A stretch of DNA of 64,000 bases, from contig NZ_CP017113.1 of assembly GCF_001720465.1 (NCBI RefSeq), positions 992,001 through 1,056,000 of the forward strand, in the 5' to 3' direction. Shown one piece after another: positions 18,368-27,091 of the stretch. This stretch comes from Porphyrobacter sp. LM 6 (GTDB lineage: Bacteria > Pseudomonadota > Alphaproteobacteria > Sphingomonadales > Sphingomonadaceae). The number at the start of each line of letters is the position of its first letter. The stretch's first letter is position 1. The position numbers were made by a program, and so were the translations under genes. The notes below the pieces were generated by a model, which did no database searches, had not been told where the DNA came from, and worked only from the letters and a program-made list of their open reading frames with translations.

Positions 18368-18672
18368 TTTAACCCATTGGAATCATTCTATTCCTTGGGT
18401 TTGGCGCAAAAAATCTCGTGTATTTCAAGGGTTATAGGTAGCAACCTCCCCACCGTGCATCTGCGGCGCGGGGGCATTTTTGCTCTCTTGGGCCCGATAT
18501 TCTCCAAGGCTCTCGACTGAACCGCATTTAGTGGATGATGATAAGGACAGGAAACTAGATATTTTTCTGGCTTGATCCTTTTGGAGTTGGTGATGAGTGA
18601 CATCAGCGCGGATGTTGCTCATCACCAACCACTGGGTCAGATTTCTTGATACCGAACCTCCCAGAATGAGTT
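18368..18672. other. gene-free left edge of the island
   Basis: No convincing gene is visible. The stretch between the tRNA 3' end and the brxL stop turns AT-rich within a few bases, marking the edge of foreign DNA. It contains the long inverted repeat listed separately at 18586-18629. Confidence 0.6.
18586..18629. repeat. long inverted repeat between tRNA-Ser and brxL
   Basis: Perfect 12-base arms GTTGGTGATGAG (18586-18597) and CTCATCACCAAC (18618-18629) enclose a second small stem (ACATC/GATGT). No T-run follows on either strand, so it is not a standard terminator. It could stabilise the brx mRNA end or be an integrase or attachment feature. Confidence 0.7.
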
Positions 18673-20772
18673 TCAAGCCACGTGAAAGATGTCAACCTTG
18701 GTTTCGAGGCACTTACGCAACGTGAGGTCGTTTGCGCCTACTTCAAACCAGCTGCTGGGCTTTTGATAAAAGTCGAGACCCCGCCCGATTTTGATATGCC
18801 ATCCATTATCGATCCTGATCTCTCGGTCATGTAGGTTGGGGTTCAGGGAAATGTTGAGAACAACGTCGGCCTCGATCAGGCTCTGTTTCAGATCCTCGAG
18901 CTTCTCGGAAATGTCTGCCAGCTGAGTGCTGTCATCATAACTGCTGATCAAGTTGATGGTCTTGATCGATCCAGGTTTCAGGCAAGTCTCACAAAATCTA
19001 ACGAAATTTTGGATCTGATGCTGCATCCGGATGTAGGGGTCTTCGATTGTGACCTCCTTCGCTCCTTGCAGGTATGGCCCCATGATCGTCTCATAGCTAT
19101 GGCCACTATCACCATAGAGAATAGTGAAGTGCTGCTCCTTAAGCCGGTTGATCGATTGGTCCGGCCGTGGGGGCGCACTTTCATCTGACGATGCAGAGAT
19201 AGGCTGTAAGGGAGGAGCGTCGTGAGCCCTAATAGGCTCGTCGCCGCTCGGTGTGGTAATTGCCACATTGCCCTTATCCAGCTGCCGTCGAGCCGGCTGC
19301 TGGGTGGCCAATGCATCTTTCGACTCAGGGCAAAAAACAACGACCTCCGTGCCGTCGGCGGTCACATAGGAGAGGTTGATCCGAGCGAATTCGTCGTCCG
19401 GCTTCCGCTTGTTCATCTGCTCCTTGACACGGCGGCGGCACTCGACGGCATATTCGACATATTCTGCGAAATCTTGCTCACTAGCGGCGCCATCAGGGTG
19501 AAGGATTTTCAGAAACGCTGCGACGGTTTTCTTGATCCCTTTCTCGTCCCGACCCTCAATGTCCTTGCCTAGCCGAATTTGGCGGCTGACTTCCTCATAA
19601 CGGTTGGTGTGCTTAAACTGATAATGAAAAGCCTCAGCGAGATAATCAGTGATGAAGCCATATCTCGAGGTCAGAAACTCACTACTGTTTTTCGGCATCT
19701 CCCAACCCGGGATATATGCCGCAAAGCGATCCATGACTGCCAAATCCAGCTCTGGAGGCAGGGGCTGAAACAGATCATACTCTGTCGAGTGGACCACCTG
19801 AGAGACGGAAAGGTCGATGTTGCCGACAAAGCTCAAGCTCGCATCTGCAATCACCTCTGCTCCCCTCGAGAAGCGACCATTCGCCATGAAGTCTTTCATG
19901 ATTTGAATGGTGTCTGGATCGCGAACCTTGATGCCGCCAACCTCGTCAAATGCGACTGTATCCCAATATCCTACCAGGCCAACTTTCCGACGCGCGTTGT
20001 TGTAAAAAAGCGTGGCCTTGGTCGCCTGTCCGCCAGATATCAAAGTGGCATAAGGCGAGAATTCACTGAAGAAATATGACTTCCCAGTGCCTCGCGGGCC
20101 AAGTTCAATGTAATTATAATTGGGTTCCACAAGTGATGCTAGGCGGGCGACGAAGTGGAACTTCACTCGCTGCGAGAGCTTGGATGGCTCAAGACCCACA
20201 GACCGCATAATCGCATCCAACCATTGATCCCGCGAGAAGGACTTCCGACCTTCAGCGTATTGCTCGAAGTCGAACCTCGAAAGCTGAATTGGACGCAGAT
20301 CTTCTATGTAGAATGCGTAGTTATCCTCATCAACTTCGTTATGGGCTAGAGTCACTTCAGCCCAAATACCGCCCTCCAGAAGGCGGTCGTTGTCTCTGTA
20401 GAACTTCTCGCCAACTGCTATCCGTTGAGAATTGAAGTTCTCGAGAGAAGCCCAATGTCGCTTCTCCTTTTCTACAAACCGGACATGGACCTTATCAATA
20501 AACCGGTGCTTCCCTTTTGTCGCCACTTTGGACTGCGCGGCATTGGCCTCATCAGGTCTGACATAATTATCTTGCAGTGTCGCAAGGACGGCTTCCATGC
20601 CGGCATCAATCTCCGCCTGGTCGTCACTGGCGCAGAAACGGGCGAGGAGGAATTCCAACACGAACGTAGGAACGTTGGTCCCTTTTTTGATCCGATGCAG
20701 AAGATCCTTTCGGACAACCTTACCGTCAAATGCGGCAATCAGCTGCCTGTCGAGTTCATCCAATTGGCTCAT
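18673..20772 (-). CDS. brxL: BrxL, BREX AAA+ (Lon/MCM-like) protein with C-terminal MITD1-like PLD-fold domain
   Basis: BrxL is the last component of BREX type 1 and is needed for phage exclusion. The 699-residue protein has an N-terminal BrxL domain and an AAA+ core with Walker A GPRGTGKS near residue 230 and Walker B-like TVAFDEVGG. A polar low-complexity linker (about 490-550) follows. The C-terminal 146 residues (554-699) read EVTIEDPYIR, LHDREIRIDNGWHIKIGRGL and CLETKVDIFH. These closely follow the C-terminal domain of human MITD1, a phospholipase-D-fold membrane binder, instead of a Lon S16 protease domain. The start overlaps the pglZ stop by ATGA; it is the promoter-distal gene of the operon. 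Confidence 0.92.
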   Translation of the reverse strand: MSQLDELDRQLIAAFDGKVVRKDLLHRIKKGTNVPTFVLEFLLARFCASDDQAEIDAGMEAVLATLQDNYVRPDEANAAQSKVATKGKHRFIDKVHVRFVEKEKRHWASLENFNSQRIAVGEKFYRDNDRLLEGGIWAEVTLAHNEVDEDNYAFYIEDLRPIQLSRFDFEQYAEGRKSFSRDQWLDAIMRSVGLEPSKLSQRVKFHFVARLASLVEPNYNYIELGPRGTGKSYFFSEFSPYATLISGGQATKATLFYNNARRKVGLVGYWDTVAFDEVGGIKVRDPDTIQIMKDFMANGRFSRGAEVIADASLSFVGNIDLSVSQVVHSTEYDLFQPLPPELDLAVMDRFAAYIPGWEMPKNSSEFLTSRYGFITDYLAEAFHYQFKHTNRYEEVSRQIRLGKDIEGRDEKGIKKTVAAFLKILHPDGAASEQDFAEYVEYAVECRRRVKEQMNKRKPDDEFARINLSYVTADGTEVVVFCPESKDALATQQPARRQLDKGNVAITTPSGDEPIRAHDAPPLQPISASSDESAPPRPDQSINRLKEQHFTILYGDSGHSYETIMGPYLQGAKEVTIEDPYIRMQHQIQNFVRFCETCLKPGSIKTINLISSYDDSTQLADISEKLEDLKQSLIEADVVLNISLNPNLHDREIRIDNGWHIKIGRGLDFYQKPSSWFEVGANDLTLRKCLETKVDIFHVA

Positions 20773-23297
20773 ACCGTGTAGTCCGTTTCCAAGGTGATGG
20801 CGCAGAAGCTAGCCAGCGTTGTGGGATTGAGCGCTTTGACGGTGAACTTTCCTTCGAAGTCAGCATCCATCCTCAAAGCGATCTGCTTGCTCTGCCCCGG
20901 CATTAAAGAAAGCGTCCGCGTGGCAGGATTTAGGTCACCGCCTGGCCTCGGCTCCCCGATCACATTGCCTTTAATATCCTGAGCTTCAATCAGCACTTCC
21001 ATCATAGTGTCTTGAGAGAACATATCGTCGGACGTTAATTTAATATCGATCACAGGTACGCGCGTTGTGATCCGCTTTGCTCCGTTCTTATATGAAATCT
21101 CGACTGTCACCTTGCCTGAAGCTATCTGATCATCGTCATCAAGGCGCATCAGCAGGACAGGAACGACAGCTTCGGCGAGCGAGGCTCCCCCATGGAAGTA
21201 GAGATGCCCCGATCGATAGGGCGCCATACTGCGGGGCATAGCAACCTGAGAGAAGTCACCCCTGATCCCAAGTTTTTCAGCAGCAACAACAGCATTATGA
21301 GCGTCTGCGTTTCCATCCCCCAGCATCAAGCGGTCATGGGCGTTTATGACCCAGTTACCTTGTGGCTTCATGGAGACATCGCCTGCTCCTGCCTGGGCAT
21401 TCAGGAAAAACCCATGATCGGTAACTATGACTGCCTCTTTGAAGCCCATTCCTCGAAGCTTGTGGAGGGCGACCCTAATCGTTTTTAACGTTGAAGGGAT
21501 AAGCCCCAGAGTGGTCTCCGGATTGCTCTCGAGCTGACTGTCAATCTCCGTGGACCGTAAAACGAGAAGATCCGTCGTCTCAGAAATTCTGGGCCTGCCG
21601 CGGACAAATTCGTTAAGCGGCATCTCTTGAAAACGGTCGCCAAACCTCTTTCTGAGCACATCCATGCGCTGGGCGACATTGCCTACGCGAACGTCACCCA
21701 GCTTCGGGACCATCGCGTCAGCTTCGAGAGCCAGGGATAAGTCGGCTCGGGCTCCTGGCAAAAGACTGGCCATGCCCACGAGTGTAATCGAGGGCAGTTG
21801 AGCGTAAGCAGCTTGCAACTCAACCGGACCATCCTCAGAAAGCATTTTTTCGAGCGCCACGCCCAGTTCATATCGCAAGGCGTCGATCATAAGATATGCT
21901 ACACGGCGCCCGCTTTCCTTTAGACGGTCAGCTAAGAGGCGGTCGAAGACGTCAGCGTTCGACAAGCGCCCCTGTGGCGGCCATCCAGCGGTTTCAACGT
22001 GCTTGACGAAGACGTTTTGCACTTTTTCGGCGAGTCGGCGATAACGCCCTCGTGCCTGATCAATAACAACTTCCATCAACCCATGTGTGTCAAGGAAGTC
22101 TCCGACGGCCTGTTCAAATTCTCGCTGCAACCGGTCCGCTTCGCGCAAACTCCCCAAATAAAAATCCAAGAGGTCTGACTGTGAACGAGCGTGATCTGGA
22201 AGCTGACGCTCGAAGTCATCGCAAGCTTCAATGAGGCTCAGGCCTGCACGTATAAGCTCCCACTGAGCTAGGCTTTCGCCCTTTCCCAACCATACAGAAT
22301 TCTTGTTTCGGGCCAGCATCCTTCGGGTTGCATCGGTATCGTTGGCAGTGATGCCATTGATCGCGGCATCGAGGAACGTTCGCTCCTCGAATGGAAACGT
22401 GTCGCGCTCACCAAGGTCATCGATCATGCTGCATTGCGCGGGAAGGTCTAGCTCCGTCTCGATGGTTTCTGCGCGCTCGATGTAAGTATTCCGGATGTTA
22501 GCATCGCCTCGGAGCCTGTTGCAGACATCTTCTATAACAGGCCTCGCCTCAGGCGATGCATGAGGAACGCCTTTAAGAGATTCCGGCAGGACGCCGGGAA
22601 GGTCGAAAACGAATTCGCTGAACAGAACGAAACGCCAAAGCTCGTCAGCAAGCGAAGTCCATGTCTTGCCACGCGTTTTGACCGACATGCCTAGTGTCGA
22701 TTGGACAAATTCTCGTGCTTCATCGGACCAACCATCCTGAGCCTTTAATGCTTCGTTCTGCGAGCTGGTTGGCGCTAACAAAGCGGTCAGAATTTCCCTC
22801 GCAGAGTCGACTTTCAGCACGGAGCGCAATTGAGGCCAGCTCGCGCCGCCGCCGATCGCATCGATTACCGAAAAGGCAGGGCCAGCAGCCGTACCCGCGA
22901 ACACACGACGCACTTCGGTAGCGTGATCCGGTTTGGCGCGAAGGCAAAGGCTCAGATAGTCATCACCATCATCATGCGGGAAAACAGCTCCGCCCTCCGC
23001 ATAAATAGCGAAAGGATCTACTTGCTTTTCCTCATCCGTCAGCGGAGGCTTTGTTGGAACATAGACCAAAACCTCATCAAAAGATCTTTGCGGCCGCCCG
23101 ATCTCGCGCAATGCCAGAATGGCGGCCAAGCGACTTTCGATGCTACTGTCGGATGCGTCGACGAAGCGAGTACGATCGTCAGCCATGCCAGCGCAAATTT
23201 GCTGATAACGCCGGGCGGGGTCGTAAACGACCAGGCAACCGGCACTCGACAGACGCGGCTTTAGAACATCGTCCCTGATGAAAGCGGTAATGCTCAT
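20769..23297 (-). CDS. pglZ: PglZ, BREX alkaline-phosphatase-fold protein (type A)
   Basis: PglZ is the signature BREX component, an alkaline-phosphatase-superfamily protein implicated in metal-dependent phosphodiesterase activity. The 842-residue protein has a long helical N-terminal half. The PglZ core contains the metal-binding motifs YLMIDALRYELG, PSITLVGMASLLPG and AVIVTDHGFFLN. The RSGHLYFHGGASLAEAVVPV motif comes near residue 720, and a C-terminal beta-rich region follows. It overlaps pglX upstream and brxL downstream by ATGA at both ends, so expression is translationally coupled. The frame is intact. Confidence 0.95.
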   Translation of the reverse strand: MSITAFIRDDVLKPRLSSAGCLVVYDPARRYQQICAGMADDRTRFVDASDSSIESRLAAILALREIGRPQRSFDEVLVYVPTKPPLTDEEKQVDPFAIYAEGGAVFPHDDGDDYLSLCLRAKPDHATEVRRVFAGTAAGPAFSVIDAIGGGASWPQLRSVLKVDSAREILTALLAPTSSQNEALKAQDGWSDEAREFVQSTLGMSVKTRGKTWTSLADELWRFVLFSEFVFDLPGVLPESLKGVPHASPEARPVIEDVCNRLRGDANIRNTYIERAETIETELDLPAQCSMIDDLGERDTFPFEERTFLDAAINGITANDTDATRRMLARNKNSVWLGKGESLAQWELIRAGLSLIEACDDFERQLPDHARSQSDLLDFYLGSLREADRLQREFEQAVGDFLDTHGLMEVVIDQARGRYRRLAEKVQNVFVKHVETAGWPPQGRLSNADVFDRLLADRLKESGRRVAYLMIDALRYELGVALEKMLSEDGPVELQAAYAQLPSITLVGMASLLPGARADLSLALEADAMVPKLGDVRVGNVAQRMDVLRKRFGDRFQEMPLNEFVRGRPRISETTDLLVLRSTEIDSQLESNPETTLGLIPSTLKTIRVALHKLRGMGFKEAVIVTDHGFFLNAQAGAGDVSMKPQGNWVINAHDRLMLGDGNADAHNAVVAAEKLGIRGDFSQVAMPRSMAPYRSGHLYFHGGASLAEAVVPVLLMRLDDDDQIASGKVTVEISYKNGAKRITTRVPVIDIKLTSDDMFSQDTMMEVLIEAQDIKGNVIGEPRPGGDLNPATRTLSLMPGQSKQIALRMDADFEGKFTVKALNPTTLASFCAITLETDYTV

Positions 23298-26200
23298 TCT
23301 GCGCCCTTTTTAAGCTTACCAGACTTTGGCGATCTTGGTTCAGGCTCAATGTAAAGCACCTCCAGGTCGTGCGCGATGGCTAATGACTTGTCGCTCTTGC
23401 ACTTTTCACGAACCCGGTCTGGCCAATACGCCATTGCCAGGCGCGCCCAATCGTATTCTCCCTTTTCCAGCTTGGCCCAGGTGTCCTTCAGGATCCTCTG
23501 CCACGGCTTGTGGTGGAACAGCTGCCATAGCGGGGCGGCGGTAATTTGGACGCCGTCGTTATGGTTCGGGCGGTAGGCCGGCGCGATCTGCAGCAGAGTG
23601 TCGCGCAGCTCGATCAGTTCCAGCTCAAGCGCCTGAAGCGTCTCAAGCGACTTTTCGTCGTCGCGTGAGCGGGCGGCACCCTTGTTGCGTAGCGCGTCCG
23701 CTTCACGATTAACCTGCTTCAGCTTCGGTTCCACAAAGTCGTTGACGGCACTGTAGAGTGTTTGGCTGGATATGCTCGGGTAATAGAGCCATAGCGTGTA
23801 GCTGCCCGAACTGGTTGATAGCGGCCAATAGATCGGGGCCTTGCGGCGGCTCTTGCTGTACTGCTTCAGGTGCAGGGGGAAGAAGTCGCGCTGCAGCCAG
23901 CGGCGGACTTCCCTGGGAACCTCGGCCTCGACGCCGGTAAGGACTTCTTCGATCAGCCGTGGCAGATCATGTGGGTGCCCTTGGTCGTCCACCAGGATGC
24001 CAATGTGTGCATGGAACGGTGCAGCGCCATCAGGCAGCATGCCGGGGCTTTTGGCGGGGAGCGGATCGAATGGGTCCGGCTCGGGTGGAGCTTCGCGCTC
24101 GCCTGTCGCAAGGCGCCAATCGAAGCGACCGCACGCAACGCCGACGGCCCAGCTAAGCAGGCCATCGGTCTGATCAATCACCTCAGGCGCATCATCGTCT
24201 TCGCTATCGTCTGTAACCTCAGATTTATCATCTGAACCATCATCCGCTGAACCGATTGGTCCTAGCGCGGCAAGCCGATCCTGGACGCTGAACCCGTAGA
24301 GGTCGAAAGCAATCTCGTCGATCTCAATCTGAATTTCGTCAAGTTTGGCTTCGATAAGTGAAGGATCGTAATCTCCAAGGCGCACCCGAATGGCAGACGG
24401 TAAACAAAAGGCGTGCGACGTTTCCTCGATGGTGTCGAGCGCGCGCTTATTGGACCATCCCGTCCGTGCAAGGCGCTCCAGCCGCTGAGCGGCAGAACTG
24501 TCGGGCAAAGCTAGAGGCATCTTCTTCAATATGCCCACTAAGAACTCTGGATAACCAAAGCGCCCCAGTGTTATCTTAAATATATAGTCAAAAGCGGTGC
24601 TATTGAACAACGCCAGGGACACGATTTGGTCACCATCAGGAAAGTATGCGAGGTAACCTCTCTGCGAAAAAAGGCAGTTGCTGGCAAGCGCCTGCGGGGC
24701 GAATTTTTTTGCTCGTGATGGCCAAGTGAGCCCTGGCTTCCTAAAGTATTTATCTGCGGTGTCAGCCAGCATCCATACGTTTGACCTGATCCCCCCCTTT
24801 CATTCAGATTATTTTTGATCTCGGCTCCCTCCGCTCCCCAATTCACAACAAGAAAGACATCCGCGTAGAACGGCGAGAACTTTCCTCCCTTTGCAAAGCC
24901 TGGCCACTTGTCATTGTTTGCCGATACTTCCCACCAAGCTCTGACGAAACGGAAATCATCTGCAGTTGCAAGGCCCTGCCTCACTACTCGACCATCGCGC
25001 TCAAAAGGCTGAAAGTTCTCAAACGTACTGCGAACTTGGTCGCTTACCCAGTAAGCAAACGGGGTTCCTGGAACGGCACGGAATGAGTCGGTATCCACAT
25101 TAAACGCTCGATTGTCGTCAGCGCCAGACTTAAGCGAAAAGCAAACTGAAAGAAGGGCACTCGACTTCTCTTCATCAGCCAGGAGGCGAAAAAATTCAGT
25201 CATCATTGCTTCTCCAGGACATAGGCGGCGGCTTCGACCATGGCGTCATCCATGACGCCTAGACCCAAATCAGCAACAACCACGGGGCGTGCAACACCCA
25301 AGACAATTTCTTCGCGCCACTTCTGGAAACTCGAGAGGAAGAAGCAAGTTCGCGAAGTAATCGCACCGATTTTTGCGCCCTTTCGCATTAGCTCCAGCCC
25401 GCGTTCAACGAAGACGGCAAGGAGGTCATTCTTACTTCGCGGAAACGCCTTTGCTAAGGCGGCCTTAGTGCTTATCGCTAGCTCGCCAAACGGAGGATTC
25501 ATAACGACCACATCAAACACCTCTCGGCAGTGGTCGATCATCCTCAGCCCCTGCAACGCATCCTCGGCGAACAGCCGCCCCTGATAGGTGGATCGCGCCG
25601 CACGTGCATAATCTGTCAATGCTTCACGAAGCCGCTCCTCGGCCTTCTGCCACTGCGCCATGTCTTCGGTGCGGAACAAGTTTCCATGCTCGCCAAAGAC
25701 CTTGCGGATCAGTGCCGGCAGCTCCTTTTCGACCTCAAGCAGCACTCCAAGTTCAGGCAAGCCCTTGAGCATGAACAGCGTCTGTTCGAAAAGCTCCGCA
25801 TCCAGGGGATCAAGTTCCGCCATGAACCGTTTGCGCAAGTCCACTTCGGCCGGTGGCGCGACAGCGGCTACAACTTGGCCCTGGCCCACTTGCGGCCGGT
25901 CCTTCGCCTTCACGCCCGCGTCATGCCAGGCCCGCTGTGCCCGCAGCCACAGCGCCAGTGAGGCGATCTGCGCCGCGCGTGGATCGATATCGACGCCGTA
26001 GATGTTGTGCTCAATGATCAGCCTCGGCACGTCGCGCAGAAAAGCATCGTGGTCGGCGTAAGTGTCAGCGAGCGACTTCAGATCAGGACTGCCGCCGGTT
26101 TCCCGGTCGAGTCCATCTGGACCATGGGCCTGCTCCCAATCCCAAGTCTCGCGATAGATCTCCTGAAACAAGTCGAAGGCATAGAGCCCGAAATGCATCG

Positions 26201-27089
26201 ACCCACAGGCGGGATCGATCAGCTTGATCGTGCGAGGGTCACGCAGCCGCTCAGCCATCTCGGGCTGCTCGTCCGGCTTTACCAGCAGATATTGGCAGCG
26301 GTCTCGCAGTGCGGTTTGCCCACCCGTCCAGTTAAACCAGAGCCTGCCCAGCGTGTTGTCAACCAGGAATTCCACCACATAGCGCGGCGTGAAGAACTGG
26401 TTTCGGACTGCCAGTTCGCGGCTGTTGCGCGGCGCCTGGGAGGCATCGCGCATCGCTTTGCGCTCTTCCTTGGAATTGAAGTACTGATAAATCCAGCCGA
26501 TGGTCTCATCCTCGGCCCACAGCGGATCAATCTCACCGTGGTTGATCTGACCCAGCACCTGCATCAGCGCTGCCTCACGCGGGAATAAGCGGCCCTGTGG
26601 TGAGTATCGGTCAAACAGGCCAGGCAAATCTCGGGAAAGTTCGTCGAAGACGCTCTGCAGATAGACCCGATAGGCGTCGCCTGTTTCGCCAAGGCCAGCC
26701 CCTGCTAGCCTGGCGTAAAGCTGGAAGCCTTTAGCCTGAAAACCATCACCCACGGATTCAATCAGCAGGCCGCGCGCCTCGGCCATCCGAAGTGCGGCCA
26801 GGCGATTGAGCACGGTAAAGGCCTGCTCGCGCACAATGCGGTCCAGGCCGGATCGAGCATCGGTGCCCGGACTGGCGCAATAGTGAGCCAAGGTATAGCG
26901 CATGATGCGCGCAGTTTCGCGTTGCTGATCGTTAATGTGCCGGAGGTTCTCGATCGGGGTGACGTTCCCCGAAGCCGGGTCCATCCCGTAATCGTTCTGC
27001 AGTTGGCGAGTGAACTCCTCTTCCAAAATTCGGCGCGTGTCAGTGACGAAGCGCTGCAGTCTGTTACGTGTGGCCTGATCGAACGCCAT
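23294..27089 (-). pseudogene. pglX: pglX, BREX adenine-specific DNA methyltransferase, split into three frames
   Basis: PglX (BrxX) marks host DNA by adenine methylation and is required for BREX defence. Segment A (27089-25203) holds the helical N-terminus, the SAM motif DPACGSMHFG and the catalytic NPPF in VVMNPPFGELA. It ends AAYVLEKQ-stop. Segment B (from 25206) continues MMTEFFRLLADEEKSSALL in another frame, with its own ATG overlapping the stop and a GGAG six bases upstream. At a G7 tract (24797-24791) the frame breaks again, and segment C (to 23294) carries YFRKPGLTWPSR and the C-terminal recognition half. One added base at each break gives a protein of about 1265 residues. Nothing else is damaged, so this is either recent inactivation, an OFF phase variant or sequencing error. 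Confidence 0.9.
24791..24797 (-). repeat. G7 homopolymer in pglX at the second frame break
   Basis: On the coding strand the tract is G7. Read as G8, the frame continues ERGG-IRSNVWMLADTADKYFRKPG with no stop, joining segments B and C. Read as G7, translation runs about 70 unrelated residues to a stop at 24571. G-tract slippage in pglX is known for Pgl phase variation in Streptomyces. Confidence 0.75.
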
Positions 27090-27091
27090 CG

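Noticed and set aside
17192-18520. A 442-codon plus-strand frame running through tRNA-Ser
   Set aside because: It is antisense to the cyclophilin gene and reads through a tRNA, so it cannot be a real gene.
18673-19113. BrxL tail as an active HKD phospholipase or nuclease
   Set aside because: Only one near-HKD motif is present, with the wrong spacing; MITD1 itself is not catalytic.
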